Assembly: GCA_965212165.1 (NCBI GenBank) | Contig: OZ243096.1 | Span: forward strand, 2,046,001-2,110,000 | Source: RHLJ01 sp965212165 | GTDB lineage: Bacteria > Bacteroidota > Rhodothermia > Balneolales > Balneolaceae | Length of the DNA stretch: 64,000 nucleotides | Direction of reading: 5' to 3' | Shown here: positions 1 through 8,384 of the stretch, piece by piece | Numbering within the stretch: position 1 is the first letter of the stretch | Layout of the letters: each line of letters opens with the position of its first letter | Notes under the pieces: generated by a model | The model's database searches: none | The model's input: only the letters and a program-made list of their open reading frames with translations | What the model was told of the DNA's origin: nothing | Program-made: the position numbers and the translations under genes

Positions 1-1
1 A

Positions 2-802
2 CTCCGAATTTCTCCAATAAACAGAGGTATGATGTATGGTGATGGCTGTTTTGATACATTTCGATCATATAAAGGTAAGTTCCTTAAGCTCGAAGAGCAT
101 TTTAGTAGACTTATTGACACCGCAAATTACTTAGGGATTGAAGCTAATTTTGGTTTTGAAGATTACAAAAACAAAATTTTGGAGTTACTTAATGTTAGTG
201 ATTTTTTAGACAGAGATGCACTAATTCGAGTCCAATGTTGGAGAGAAGGTGATCGTGGATATTATTCAGAATCAACACAGGGACAATGGGTTACAAGTTG
301 TTCCGAAATTAGCAGTTTTAAGAACTCAATAAGCCTTTCTTCTGTAAGTGTCAGGGCAATCCCATCAGAAGCCTTAGAGCGTAAATATAAGCTATCTAAC
401 GGACTTAATTACATACAAGCAGCACGTGAAGCGACTAGGATAGGTTCAGATGATGCATTAATGCTTACGACTTCAAACAAAGTTAGTGAAACAACTAAAG
501 CGAATATTTTTTGGGTGAAAGGAGAGAAGGTTTATACCCCTTCTGTAGATTGTGATTTGTTAGCAGGAATTACACGAAATAGTATAATTGAACTAATATC
601 TAGTACTAATTCACTTGAAGTTATTGAAGGAATATTTGATTTAGATCAAATAAAACAATCTGAGGCAATTTTTGTTACCAATTCAATTTGCGAGCTGATA
701 CCAGTAAATGTGTTAGATAGTATAAAGTTCGATGTTAATCATATCCATATACAATCAATAAAAGACTCTTTTGAAGAATATAAACTTCAGAATTTGAAGT
801 AA
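2..802 (+). CDS. pabC: Aminotransferase class IV, probably aminodeoxychorismate lyase (5' partial)
   Basis: PLP-dependent fold-type IV enzyme. The reading frame is open to the left edge, and the codons before the ATG at 29 read LRISPINRG, which with the following MMYGDG matches the family's N-terminal signature (R-G-x-x-YGDG-x-F-x-T). The ATG at 29 is therefore internal and the true start lies outside the window. The likely Schiff-base lysine is in KLSNGLNY (codon 389-391), aligning with K-x-L-N of PabC and D-amino-acid aminotransferases. The stop overlaps the folC start (TAATG). Coupling to folC favours the folate enzyme that makes 4-aminobenzoate from aminodeoxychorismate. A branched-chain or D-amino-acid aminotransferase remains possible from sequence alone. 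Confidence 0.75.
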   Translation, partial: LRISPINRGMMYGDGCFDTFRSYKGKFLKLEEHFSRLIDTANYLGIEANFGFEDYKNKILELLNVSDFLDRDALIRVQCWREGDRGYYSESTQGQWVTSCSEISSFKNSISLSSVSVRAIPSEALERKYKLSNGLNYIQAAREATRIGSDDALMLTTSNKVSETTKANIFWVKGEKVYTPSVDCDLLAGITRNSIIELISSTNSLEVIEGIFDLDQIKQSEAIFVTNSICELIPVNVLDSIKFDVNHIHIQSIKDSFEEYKLQNLK

Positions 803-2061
803 TGAGTAGATTTCAATCAATTGAAGATGTTTGGAAGTATCTCGATTCAATTCCTATGTTTTCTAAGGTAGGGTTAAAAGCGAGTAATTTTGGACTAGAA
901 AATATTAGCCGTTTTTGTGATAAAATTGGTAGCCCTCAGAGTCAATTCAAGAGTATTCATGTTGCTGGTACTAATGGGAAAGGATCAACCTGTTATTTAC
1001 TAGAATCGGTTTATAATAAGGCAGGATATAAAACAGGGATGTTTACTTCTCCACATCTTATTAAATACAACGAAAGAATTCGTTTATCAGGAGTAGAAGT
1101 AGAAGATCAAACTATACTGTCTTTTTTTCAAGAAGTTGAAGTGGTTTTGGAGGAAATACCACTTACATATTTTGAGATTAGTACAGCACTCGCATTTTGG
1201 GTTTTTGCAAAAGAAAAAGTTGATGTCGCAATTATAGAAACCGGTTTAGGAGGAAGACTCGATTCGACTAATATTATTCATCCTGAACTCTCAATTATTA
1301 CAAGTATTGGGAAAGATCATGAACAAGTTCTTGGAAATACTATAGAAAAAATAGCGTTCGAAAAAGCAGGAATTATTAAAACTTCTATACCTGTTATTGT
1401 AGGAAATCTAGATCAAGTATCGATGAAGATTGTTAATGAAGTGGCAATTCGAAATAACTCTCAGTTGGTAAGTATTAGTAGTTTAAGTCCTGTTTTTGAC
1501 AAAGGAATTATCTCATTCAATAAGAATAATCATACATTTAAAACCAATCTGATCGAGCCTATAAATGCTTGGAATGTTGCAATGGTTTACCAAGCTGTTA
1601 TGATTTTGAATGATACGTTCAGAGTTTCAAATTCTGAGTTTAAATATGCATTAGAGTGTTTTATTGGAGTTCCTGCACGATTTGAGAAAGTTCACCCGAA
1701 CAAAAAGTGGTACTTTTCTGGTTCTCATAACGAGCAAGCAATTGATGCAATGCTTGAAGCCGTTATGCATATTTCTTCGACTAAAAAAGTACTGATATTA
1801 TCTATGATGAAAGATAAAGTTAATCAGGAAATACTCACTAGGTTCGAAGCTTTTGATAAGATCTATTTCTATGAACAAGATGGTGAGAGGTCAGCGAAAT
1901 ATGCTGATGTGCAAAAGTTCATTAAGGCTAAGTTGGTAGATGAGAAGAACCATAAAATGATTTTAAATGAATTGAAGACAGAGTTAGTAATTTTTGCTGG
2001 AAGTTTTTACTTTTACTCAACAATAAAGCGATGGCTAAGCGAATACATAAACAAATCTTAG
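802..2061 (+). CDS. folC: Bifunctional folylpolyglutamate synthase / dihydrofolate synthase
   Basis: Adds glutamate to dihydropteroate and to folates, using ATP in the cytoplasm. It has the Mur-ligase-like layout: ATP-binding loop HVAGTNGKGS at about residues 53-62, TSPHL with YNERI shortly after, ETGLGGRLDSTN near 148, and the SIGKDH...EKAGIIK block that follows. The C-terminal domain begins around residue 300 with SGSHNEQA, a variant of the usual DGAHN motif that keeps the HN. The 419-residue length is normal. The ATG at 802 shares a base with the stop of the upstream pabC-like gene, so translation is probably coupled. The last step of folate use, thyA-folA, sits at the far end of the window. 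Confidence 0.93.
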   Translation: MSRFQSIEDVWKYLDSIPMFSKVGLKASNFGLENISRFCDKIGSPQSQFKSIHVAGTNGKGSTCYLLESVYNKAGYKTGMFTSPHLIKYNERIRLSGVEVEDQTILSFFQEVEVVLEEIPLTYFEISTALAFWVFAKEKVDVAIIETGLGGRLDSTNIIHPELSIITSIGKDHEQVLGNTIEKIAFEKAGIIKTSIPVIVGNLDQVSMKIVNEVAIRNNSQLVSISSLSPVFDKGIISFNKNNHTFKTNLIEPINAWNVAMVYQAVMILNDTFRVSNSEFKYALECFIGVPARFEKVHPNKKWYFSGSHNEQAIDAMLEAVMHISSTKKVLILSMMKDKVNQEILTRFEAFDKIYFYEQDGERSAKYADVQKFIKAKLVDEKNHKMILNELKTELVIFAGSFYFYSTIKRWLSEYINKS

Positions 2062-2178
2062 TCATCTACTCTTTTTCATCCTTACCTGATTGAGTGCTTT
2101 AAAAGTTATCCTAATGATGATAATTCAGCATTCTCCCCAAATTCAGTAAGAATAATATCGCAATAGCATACATATTTT

Positions 2179-3846
2179 ATGTCAGATAACCAGACAGGTA
2201 GACTTTCAGCTGGAGAGCTAGAGTCCTTAAAAACAAAAAAACTTCCCGAATTACAGGTAATTGCTAAGTCTGTAGGTATAAAACGGGTTACAGGTGTAAA
2301 AAAGCAAGAACTTATCGATCGTATTACAGAACTTTCGAGTGGAGGAAATACTGATCAAGAAGTAGCTCCGCGACGAATGCGAGCTAGGATTCCTAAGAGG
2401 GAACGCATCGAGATACCTGTTGAAGAAAACGACAATGTTTCTGAAGCTGAAGAAATTGAGAAAACGGAAGATCCTGAAGCTGAAAAAGCCAGCCAAAAAG
2501 ATGGAGAAAAGACTTCCTATGGATCTCATTCGCATATTGTTTCCTATAAAAAGGAAAGTGACGAAGATATAGAGAAAGAGAAGGAAAGACGAAGAAAGCA
2601 GCAAGAGAACCAGCGTAAGCAAAGAAATCAGAATAGGAATAATAATAATCGTCGCCATGAGCACGATCAACTTCCTAATTCGGATGCACCAACGCTAGCA
2701 GAACGACTTAAAGAAATTTCAGATCAACTTGGACCATATCTAATTAATGAAGGTACTTTAGAAATTTTACCTGATGGATATGGTTTCCTTCGTTCGGTTA
2801 ATTACAATTATAAAGCGAGTCCAGACGATATATATGTTTCTCCATCTCAAATAAAGAGATTTAGACTTCGCCAAGGTGATTGTGTTATTGGGATTATTCG
2901 ACCTCCTAAAGTAGGAGAACGATATTTTGCTCTATTAAGAGTTGAAGGTGTTAATGGTAGAATTCCTACAGATATGGATAATCGTGGAGTATTTGACGAC
3001 ATGCTTCCAATCCACCCTGATACTCGTTATACCTTAGAATATAATCCACGTGAGTATACAACTCGATTTATTGATTTATTTGCTCCAGTTGGTAAAGGTC
3101 AACGTCAGTTAATTGTTGCACAACCAAAAACTGGTAAAACCACTATTCTCCGTAACATTGCGAATGCAGTTGCTACTAATCACCCTGAAACAAAGATTTT
3201 GATTCTTCTGATTGATGAAAGGCCAGAAGAAGTAACTGAGATGGAGCGTTCAGTTCAAGGTGCTGAAGTAGTTGCTTCAACATTTGATGAGAAACCAGAA
3301 AACCATATCGGGCTTTCAGAAATAGTATTTGAGAAAGCTAAAAGATTAGTTGAAAGTGGTCATGATGTATTACTTCTATTGGATTCTATTACTAGATTAG
3401 CTCGTGCTTATAATGTTGGTGCGAATAATAAAGGTAGAACTATGAGTGGTGGTGTTGATTCTGAAGCACTTAAGATTCCACGTCAAATGTTTAGTTCAGC
3501 TAGAAATATTGAAGGTGGTGGATCACTTACAATTATAGCAACCGCTCTAGTTGAAACTGGTTCTAGAATGGATGATGTAATATTCGAAGAATTTAAAGGA
3601 ACAGGTAATAGTGAGATCGTATTAGATCGTCGAATTTCCGATCGAAGAATTTATCCAGCTATCGACATATTTAGAAGTGGAACTAGAAGGGAAGAGCTTC
3701 TTGTATCTGATGCAGAACGTGAAAAAGTAGTTTTACTACGTCGTTATCTAACTAATATGAATTCATTCGAAGCAGCAGAGTTCTTAATAGACAAGATTAA
3801 AGGAACTAAGAACAATGAAGACTTCTTAATTTCAATGAATAAGTAA
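2179..3846 (+). CDS. rho: Transcription termination factor Rho with long charged insert
   Basis: Hexameric RNA-dependent ATPase that ends transcription. A Rho-N/SAP-like helical domain covers about residues 10-52. Residues about 55-165 are a low-complexity stretch, first acidic (Glu-rich), then basic and rich in Arg, Asn and Gln. The RNA-binding cold-shock-like domain starts near 185 (EILPDGYGFLRS). The RecA-like motor has Walker A PKTGKTT at 316-322, then LLIDERPEEV and the DSITRLARAYN Q-loop region. At 555 residues it is well above the 419 of the E. coli protein, the surplus being the insert. It stands alone, with 117 bases before it and a convergent gene after it. The identity is secure; the insert's function is not known from sequence. 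Confidence 0.97.
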   Translation: MSDNQTGRLSAGELESLKTKKLPELQVIAKSVGIKRVTGVKKQELIDRITELSSGGNTDQEVAPRRMRARIPKRERIEIPVEENDNVSEAEEIEKTEDPEAEKASQKDGEKTSYGSHSHIVSYKKESDEDIEKEKERRRKQQENQRKQRNQNRNNNNRRHEHDQLPNSDAPTLAERLKEISDQLGPYLINEGTLEILPDGYGFLRSVNYNYKASPDDIYVSPSQIKRFRLRQGDCVIGIIRPPKVGERYFALLRVEGVNGRIPTDMDNRGVFDDMLPIHPDTRYTLEYNPREYTTRFIDLFAPVGKGQRQLIVAQPKTGKTTILRNIANAVATNHPETKILILLIDERPEEVTEMERSVQGAEVVASTFDEKPENHIGLSEIVFEKAKRLVESGHDVLLLLDSITRLARAYNVGANNKGRTMSGGVDSEALKIPRQMFSSARNIEGGGSLTIIATALVETGSRMDDVIFEEFKGTGNSEIVLDRRISDRRIYPAIDIFRSGTRREELLVSDAEREKVVLLRRYLTNMNSFEAAEFLIDKIKGTKNNEDFLISMNK

Positions 3847-3896
3847 GTTTTACTAGCTAATTTTTAGAATTATAAAAAAAGAAGGCTGAACATTAT

Positions 3897-4379
3897 TTAT
3901 TGAATAGGTATCCAAACCTCTTCTTCAGATTCTGGATTTAAAGGTCCAAAATAATTCGCTCCCATTATCTCGAAATGAGGACGATGATCTAATCTATATC
4001 CAGATGTTGGAAGCCATTTAGTGAAAATATAATTGTAGAATTCAGGATAAGAGCTATGAAGCCCTTTGAAAGTAAATACAGCATATTTACCACTTGAGAT
4101 AATTAGTTCTTCTAAACCATCTGGAACATCTTCAAATTTTGATACTTCAACAGCTGCCCATTTTTCAAATAGCGTGTGAGGAGAGAAGTTCTTCATTTCC
4201 ATGCCTTCTTTGTAAATCTCTACAGAGAAGGAAGTTTGATTAATTTGGTATTTAATTTCCTTTTGTCTCTTTCTAAGGTTTTGCCATAGTTCACCTATTC
4301 TGTTCTCAGAAAGTGAAGTTTCGATCTTCCTTCCAATTAGTTTCAATTCTTCTGAGATCTTTATTTCTGGAGTAGTCAT
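3897..4379 (-). CDS. GyrI-like / AraC-type effector-binding domain protein
   Basis: A single-domain small-molecule-binding protein of the GyrI-like (SHS2 duplication) family, 160 residues. The telltale C-terminal half has WLPTSGYRLDHRPHFEIM followed by a run ending EEVWIPIQ, as in the effector domains of AraC/BmrR-type regulators and in SbmC/GyrI. There is no DNA-binding domain, so it is not a regulator by itself; family members may bind, sequester or hydrolyse small molecules. It is the last of three minus-strand genes, its start overlapping the stop of the ADP-ribosylglycohydrolase gene by one base, so it is probably co-translated with that gene. The specific ligand cannot be inferred. Confidence 0.8.
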   Translation of the reverse strand: MTTPEIKISEELKLIGRKIETSLSENRIGELWQNLRKRQKEIKYQINQTSFSVEIYKEGMEMKNFSPHTLFEKWAAVEVSKFEDVPDGLEELIISSGKYAVFTFKGLHSSYPEFYNYIFTKWLPTSGYRLDHRPHFEIMGANYFGPLNPESEEEVWIPIQ

Positions 4380-5755
4380 TATTTTTCTAAATCAAGTGAA
4401 GGGATATACCAAACATTCTTATCTAAGTCTATTCCTCCATTAAGTTCTTCTTGTACAACTCGATCTGTAATAAAAACACCTTTTTCCGCCATATTAGTAA
4501 AGGTATCATAGCCACCATTGTCGAAGCCTATTCGAGTTCTATGGATATAAAAAATCTCAGAAAATTCTCTATCAAACGCCATCTCAACTCCTTCTTTACC
4601 ATAAATAAAGCCTAGCATTCCACCCCAAGTAGCTGTGGGGTTATCAGAATCCCAACCTGTTAAAGCTCCAATTTTTATAGTTTCAATTAAATCGCCCTCA
4701 CCGTAAAAAAGACTAACCAAACTAGCTGCAAAATTAATACCGGCAGCAAAACAACCATTACAGTATAAATTCTGAGATGTTATATCATATCCATCTTGCT
4801 CTTCGACTTGATAACGTTGATAAATTTCATCTCTAGTTTGCTCCCAAGGTATTCCTGAATCATATCTGGATTTAACAAAGGAGTACATTTTAGCAGGATA
4901 TGAATCAACCGGAAACAGCTCTTTGGATTTCTCAGCATGGTTAATCAATTGATCTTTTATTGGATCTTCAAAAGTTACATTAATTGCTTGAGCATACATG
5001 CTTACATAAAATTCCGATATCCATTGAGCTTCTTCTTTAGCTGTTGTTTGAATCGGGAGTAATGCCATTTTACGAGCGACATCAGGTCTTGCAGGTGCAA
5101 AAAGTCCAAAGATCTCGGTAGTAAGTTGAGCATCGATCATTTCCCAATGTGAATTCAACTCAGGATTGCTAGTTTCGGGAGGTAAAACACCTTCTCGCAT
5201 TAAATCGAATGCGGCCTGATTAGAGACCCACAGATAATTCTCCTCTTCTGGCATAATATGCATCAACCACCCATTTCGAATCTGTTCAGGACTTAGCATT
5301 GAAGTCTTGTTTTTATATAGTAATTCTTGATAGATGTATTCAATATCTGTGTCATCATCGGAACCCCATACTCCTGATGAATCTTCAAAAACAAAGTCTA
5401 TGGTAAGCGAAAGAGCACTTGGAATCCCTTCTCCCCAAATACTTGGTTGATCTGCTTTACCCCAATCTGCTCTAGTATAGAAATCTCCTGTTTTTATCTC
5501 TCCAATATTTCCAATCTTATCCATTTCAGTAACTAATCCTGTCCAGTTTGCAATACTCTGAGCTAACCAAAAACCATATAATTTATCCTGATATTCACTT
5601 CTTGAGATAACAAGGTCTGATTCTGATGCTGTGTAAGAGTTATACTGTATATCTGGATTTATCAATATAGTCTCTTTATTTATTTCTTTATTTCTGCAAC
5701 CAAAAATCACAGAAAATATGATGATAAGTAGTAGGGGTAATTTATTTCTTGTCAT
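4379..5755 (-). CDS. Exported ADP-ribosylglycohydrolase-family lipoprotein
   Basis: The N terminus is a lipoprotein signal: MTR, a hydrophobic core, then VIFGC with the likely lipidated Cys at residue 20. The mature part begins with YQDKLYGFWLAQSIANWTGL (about 55-74), the opening helix of the ADP-ribosyl-dinitrogenase-reductase glycohydrolase (DraG/ARH) fold. The two metal-binding clusters are visible: DDDTD at about 133-137 and WDSDNPT at about 368-374, the latter a variant of the usual D-T-D-T. ARH enzymes cleave ADP-ribose from Arg, Ser or other acceptors, or hydrolyse related N- or O-glycosides. Being exported, its substrate is presumably extracytoplasmic, which is unusual for NAD chemistry. 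It overlaps the upstream hydrolase by 4 bases and the downstream GyrI-like gene by 1. Substrate unknown. Confidence 0.85.
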   Translation of the reverse strand: MTRNKLPLLLIIIFSVIFGCRNKEINKETILINPDIQYNSYTASESDLVISRSEYQDKLYGFWLAQSIANWTGLVTEMDKIGNIGEIKTGDFYTRADWGKADQPSIWGEGIPSALSLTIDFVFEDSSGVWGSDDDTDIEYIYQELLYKNKTSMLSPEQIRNGWLMHIMPEEENYLWVSNQAAFDLMREGVLPPETSNPELNSHWEMIDAQLTTEIFGLFAPARPDVARKMALLPIQTTAKEEAQWISEFYVSMYAQAINVTFEDPIKDQLINHAEKSKELFPVDSYPAKMYSFVKSRYDSGIPWEQTRDEIYQRYQVEEQDGYDITSQNLYCNGCFAAGINFAASLVSLFYGEGDLIETIKIGALTGWDSDNPTATWGGMLGFIYGKEGVEMAFDREFSEIFYIHRTRIGFDNGGYDTFTNMAEKGVFITDRVVQEELNGGIDLDKNVWYIPSLDLEK

Positions 5756-6600
5756 TTAACATCCAGTAATGCATATCGTTTTTCTTCGTCTTGGACAAGC
5801 ACTCCATTTTTAATATGTATGGAGTGATAAAAAAAGATTGCAGCTTTCTCTATTACAGCTTGCCTAAGTATTAAAGTTTTAGCTTTTTTAGATTGAATTG
5901 GATCTATATCCATTTCCTTCATTGCATAATTATTTAAATGATATTCATCTGGAACTAAATCACCTAAAAAGTATGCGGTTTCACCACCATCTTGAATTTT
6001 CACGATTTGATGACCAGGAGTATGACCTCCGGTTTTAATAAGAGTAATACCTGGTAAAAGTTCAAAAGTAGTATCTGTGATAAGAACTAATTTTTCTTCA
6101 GCATATAACTTATAAAACTCATCAAGATTATAATCACTTCCTTGAACTGGATTTACTTCTCCCATTCTTTGAACCGCATAATGCCATTCTAGTTTTTGAA
6201 CAAAGTAATTTGCGTAAGGTAAAGTGGGTTGAGTAGTAGCGGTATAATCAACGTAAGTACATCCAGCTGAGTGATCGAAGTGAAGATGTGTTAGTATAAC
6301 ATGGGTAACATCACTTAGCGTAAGCCCAAAAATATCGAGGTTAGATTTAAGATTTGATGTATTAGAATAATTACTTTTAGCATCTAAGCCCCATCCTAAG
6401 CCAGTATCGAGTAAAATAACATGTTTACCATCTCTAATTAGAATAGGATCTATTCCAATTTGCCGTGAACTAGTCGGGACTTCCTCAAACTCTTTTCTAG
6501 AGGTAATATCATTAGCGTCCAGTTTTTGGAAGATTCCATTATCATAAACATCAAAAATACCTTCACTTAGTTGTTCTACTTCAAATCGGCCTATTTTCAT
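5752..6600 (-). CDS. Metallo-beta-lactamase-fold hydrolase
   Basis: Probable di-metal hydrolase of 282 residues without a signal peptide, hence cytoplasmic. The metal ligands are in order: THLHFDH at 104-110, His193 in GGHTPGH, Asp214 in FLGDL, and His259 in FYHS. The layout resembles the AHL-lactonase-like and general MBL-hydrolase groups, which act on lactones, thioesters or phosphodiesters; nothing here fixes the substrate. It is the first gene of the three-gene minus-strand operon; its stop overlaps the start of the lipoprotein glycohydrolase (ATGA). The divergent neighbour is an FAD oxidoreductase, with a 182-base region in between. Confidence 0.88.
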   Translation of the reverse strand: MKIGRFEVEQLSEGIFDVYDNGIFQKLDANDITSRKEFEEVPTSSRQIGIDPILIRDGKHVILLDTGLGWGLDAKSNYSNTSNLKSNLDIFGLTLSDVTHVILTHLHFDHSAGCTYVDYTATTQPTLPYANYFVQKLEWHYAVQRMGEVNPVQGSDYNLDEFYKLYAEEKLVLITDTTFELLPGITLIKTGGHTPGHQIVKIQDGGETAYFLGDLVPDEYHLNNYAMKEMDIDPIQSKKAKTLILRQAVIEKAAIFFYHSIHIKNGVLVQDEEKRYALLDVK

Positions 6601-6675
6601 ACAATCAGATTTATAGTCTTATAGAAGCTACAATTGAAGAATCTGCATAACTTTTAAATAGAAAATTCAAATTTT

Positions 6676-6703
6676 CAGAATCTTCGTTTCGCTCTGAATG
6701 ACA
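6676..6703. repeat. Degenerate intergenic repeat-like unit, copy A
   Basis: The minus-strand reading is CATTCAGAG, a short spacer, then GAAGATTCTG. It resembles the small dispersed CATTCTGAG...GAAGAAT repeat units common between genes in Bacteroidota-type genomes. A second, looser copy lies at about 12780-12806. A further GAAGAATCTG at 6636-6645 forms an imperfect inverted repeat with it. It sits between divergent genes. With only two poor copies the call is tentative. Confidence 0.3.
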
Positions 6704-6782
6704 TCATTAGTATTATAGTTATCAACCTAGTAGACAACTTAATAAATCTACGCTTTCAATCAATTCGTTTTTATCTTCCCTT

Positions 6783-8384
6783 ATGAATTCTTATGACGCT
6801 ATTATTATCGGTTCTGGACACAATGGATTAACAACGGGATGTTATCTAGCTAAAAATGGATATAAAGTACTTGTACTTGAGCGTAGAGATACTATTGGTG
6901 GTGCAGTTTGTACTGAAAGAATGTTTGAATCTCCTGAAAATCCAAATGGATTCTTAATGGATGTGGGTTCATCGGTTCATATAATGATTCACCAAACGGG
7001 TATTATTGAAGAACTCGAGCTAACAAAGTATGGACTCGAGTATATAGATATGGATCCAATTATGTCTTATCCAGTTTCTACAGGTAAAGGTGTAATTCAT
7101 TTTTGGAAAGATGTGGATAGAACATTGGAGTCTATTTCAAAAGTCGCTCCTGAAGATGTAAAGAATTACAAAGATTTTATAGATTTTTGGGGGAAGATTA
7201 ATAAAGGTGTTCTAAAAGCTTTCATGACTACTCCAACAACGAGTGGAATAGTAGCTGAAATGGCAAAGGCTCAAATCAAAGATGGAGCCATGTTTAAAAA
7301 AGGTGAAAGTACTTCTGGTCTTCAAAAAATTCTATCTAGCTATGGAAAAGTAGTAGATGATGCTTTTGATAGTCCACATATGAAAGCTGCTTTACTTTGG
7401 TTCGCAGCCCAATCAGGACCTTTACCAGATCACTCTGCGACAGGTGATTTTGTTGGATGGCAATCTATGTTACATCAAAGTGGAGCCAAACATCCAAAAG
7501 GAGGAAGCGGAATGCTTACTCAGGCAATGAAAAATTTAATTGAAGCCCATGGGGGCGAAGTGAAAGCTAACTACCCTATTAAAAAGATATTAATTGAGAA
7601 TGGAGAAGCTATAGGAGTTCAGACTGAAGAAGGTGAAGAATTCAGAGCTCCAATTATAGTATCAAATGCTCATGTTCAAACAACGATGATGAAAATGGTT
7701 GGTAGGGAACATTTAGGTGATTCGATGTTTAAGAAAGTTAATGACATTAATGTAGGTAATGGCTTTGGAATGGTTATTAGATGTGCGGTAGAGGAACTAC
7801 CTCAATATACAGCAGCTCCAGACGATCCTTATATTCATAATGGTATTCAATTAATGGCCCCATCGGTTCAATACATGAATAATGCGATTGGAGATTACAC
7901 TAAAAAACTTCCACCCGAAAAGCCCGCTGCGTTAGCAATGACTTTTTCCAAGATCGATCCTGAAGTTGCAAAAGATGGAAAACATACTATGTTCGTTTGG
8001 GCACAATGGCATCCATATGAATTAGCAAATGGATTAAAATGGGATGATATTAGAGAACAAGAAGCACAGAAAATTTATGATGTAGTGGTTGATTATGCGC
8101 CAAATATGAAAGGAAAGCTCATAGATTGGTATATTCAATCACCCTTAGATATCGAAAGAAAGCATGGTCTGTTAAAAGGAAATGTGATGCACGTAGAAAT
8201 GAGTTTTGATCAAATGTTCATGTTCCGTCCAATACCTGAAATGAGCCGATATGAAACGCCGATTAAAAACTTATACCTTTCAAGTGCTTCTTGTCATCCA
8301 GGTGGGGGCGTTTTTGGCGCAGCAGGGCATAATGCAGCTCAGGTAATTCTAAAAAAATCAAATAAGAAAAAGTGGTTTAGTTGA
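6783..8384 (+). CDS. FAD-dependent oxidoreductase, CrtI/PYROXD2-like
   Basis: A 533-residue flavoprotein of the phytoene-desaturase-like superfamily. The N-terminal dinucleotide-binding fold is clear: DAIIIGSGHNGLTTG at residues 5-19, then VLERRDTIGGAV. The C-terminal FAD-binding block SSASCHPGGGVFGAAGHNAA is also typical. The combination, with the long middle part, looks more like the PYROXD2/retinol-saturase side of the family than like CrtI itself, and no other carotenoid gene is nearby, so the substrate should be left open. The last codons overlap the downstream alanine racemase start (TTGA), so the two are probably one transcript. The start is the first ATG after a 182-base divergent intergenic region. 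Confidence 0.88.
   Translation: MNSYDAIIIGSGHNGLTTGCYLAKNGYKVLVLERRDTIGGAVCTERMFESPENPNGFLMDVGSSVHIMIHQTGIIEELELTKYGLEYIDMDPIMSYPVSTGKGVIHFWKDVDRTLESISKVAPEDVKNYKDFIDFWGKINKGVLKAFMTTPTTSGIVAEMAKAQIKDGAMFKKGESTSGLQKILSSYGKVVDDAFDSPHMKAALLWFAAQSGPLPDHSATGDFVGWQSMLHQSGAKHPKGGSGMLTQAMKNLIEAHGGEVKANYPIKKILIENGEAIGVQTEEGEEFRAPIIVSNAHVQTTMMKMVGREHLGDSMFKKVNDINVGNGFGMVIRCAVEELPQYTAAPDDPYIHNGIQLMAPSVQYMNNAIGDYTKKLPPEKPAALAMTFSKIDPEVAKDGKHTMFVWAQWHPYELANGLKWDDIREQEAQKIYDVVVDYAPNMKGKLIDWYIQSPLDIERKHGLLKGNVMHVEMSFDQMFMFRPIPEMSRYETPIKNLYLSSASCHPGGGVFGAAGHNAAQVILKKSNKKKWFS

Noticed and set aside
29..31. ATG as the start of the first aminotransferase gene
   Set aside because: The frame is open to the window edge and upstream codons encode the conserved RG before YGDG, so the true start is outside.
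2251..2670. 139-codon minus-strand ORF opposite rho
   Set aside because: Antisense of the repetitive charged insert of rho; its Ile/Phe/Leu-rich product is the usual shadow of Lys/Glu/Asn-rich coding.
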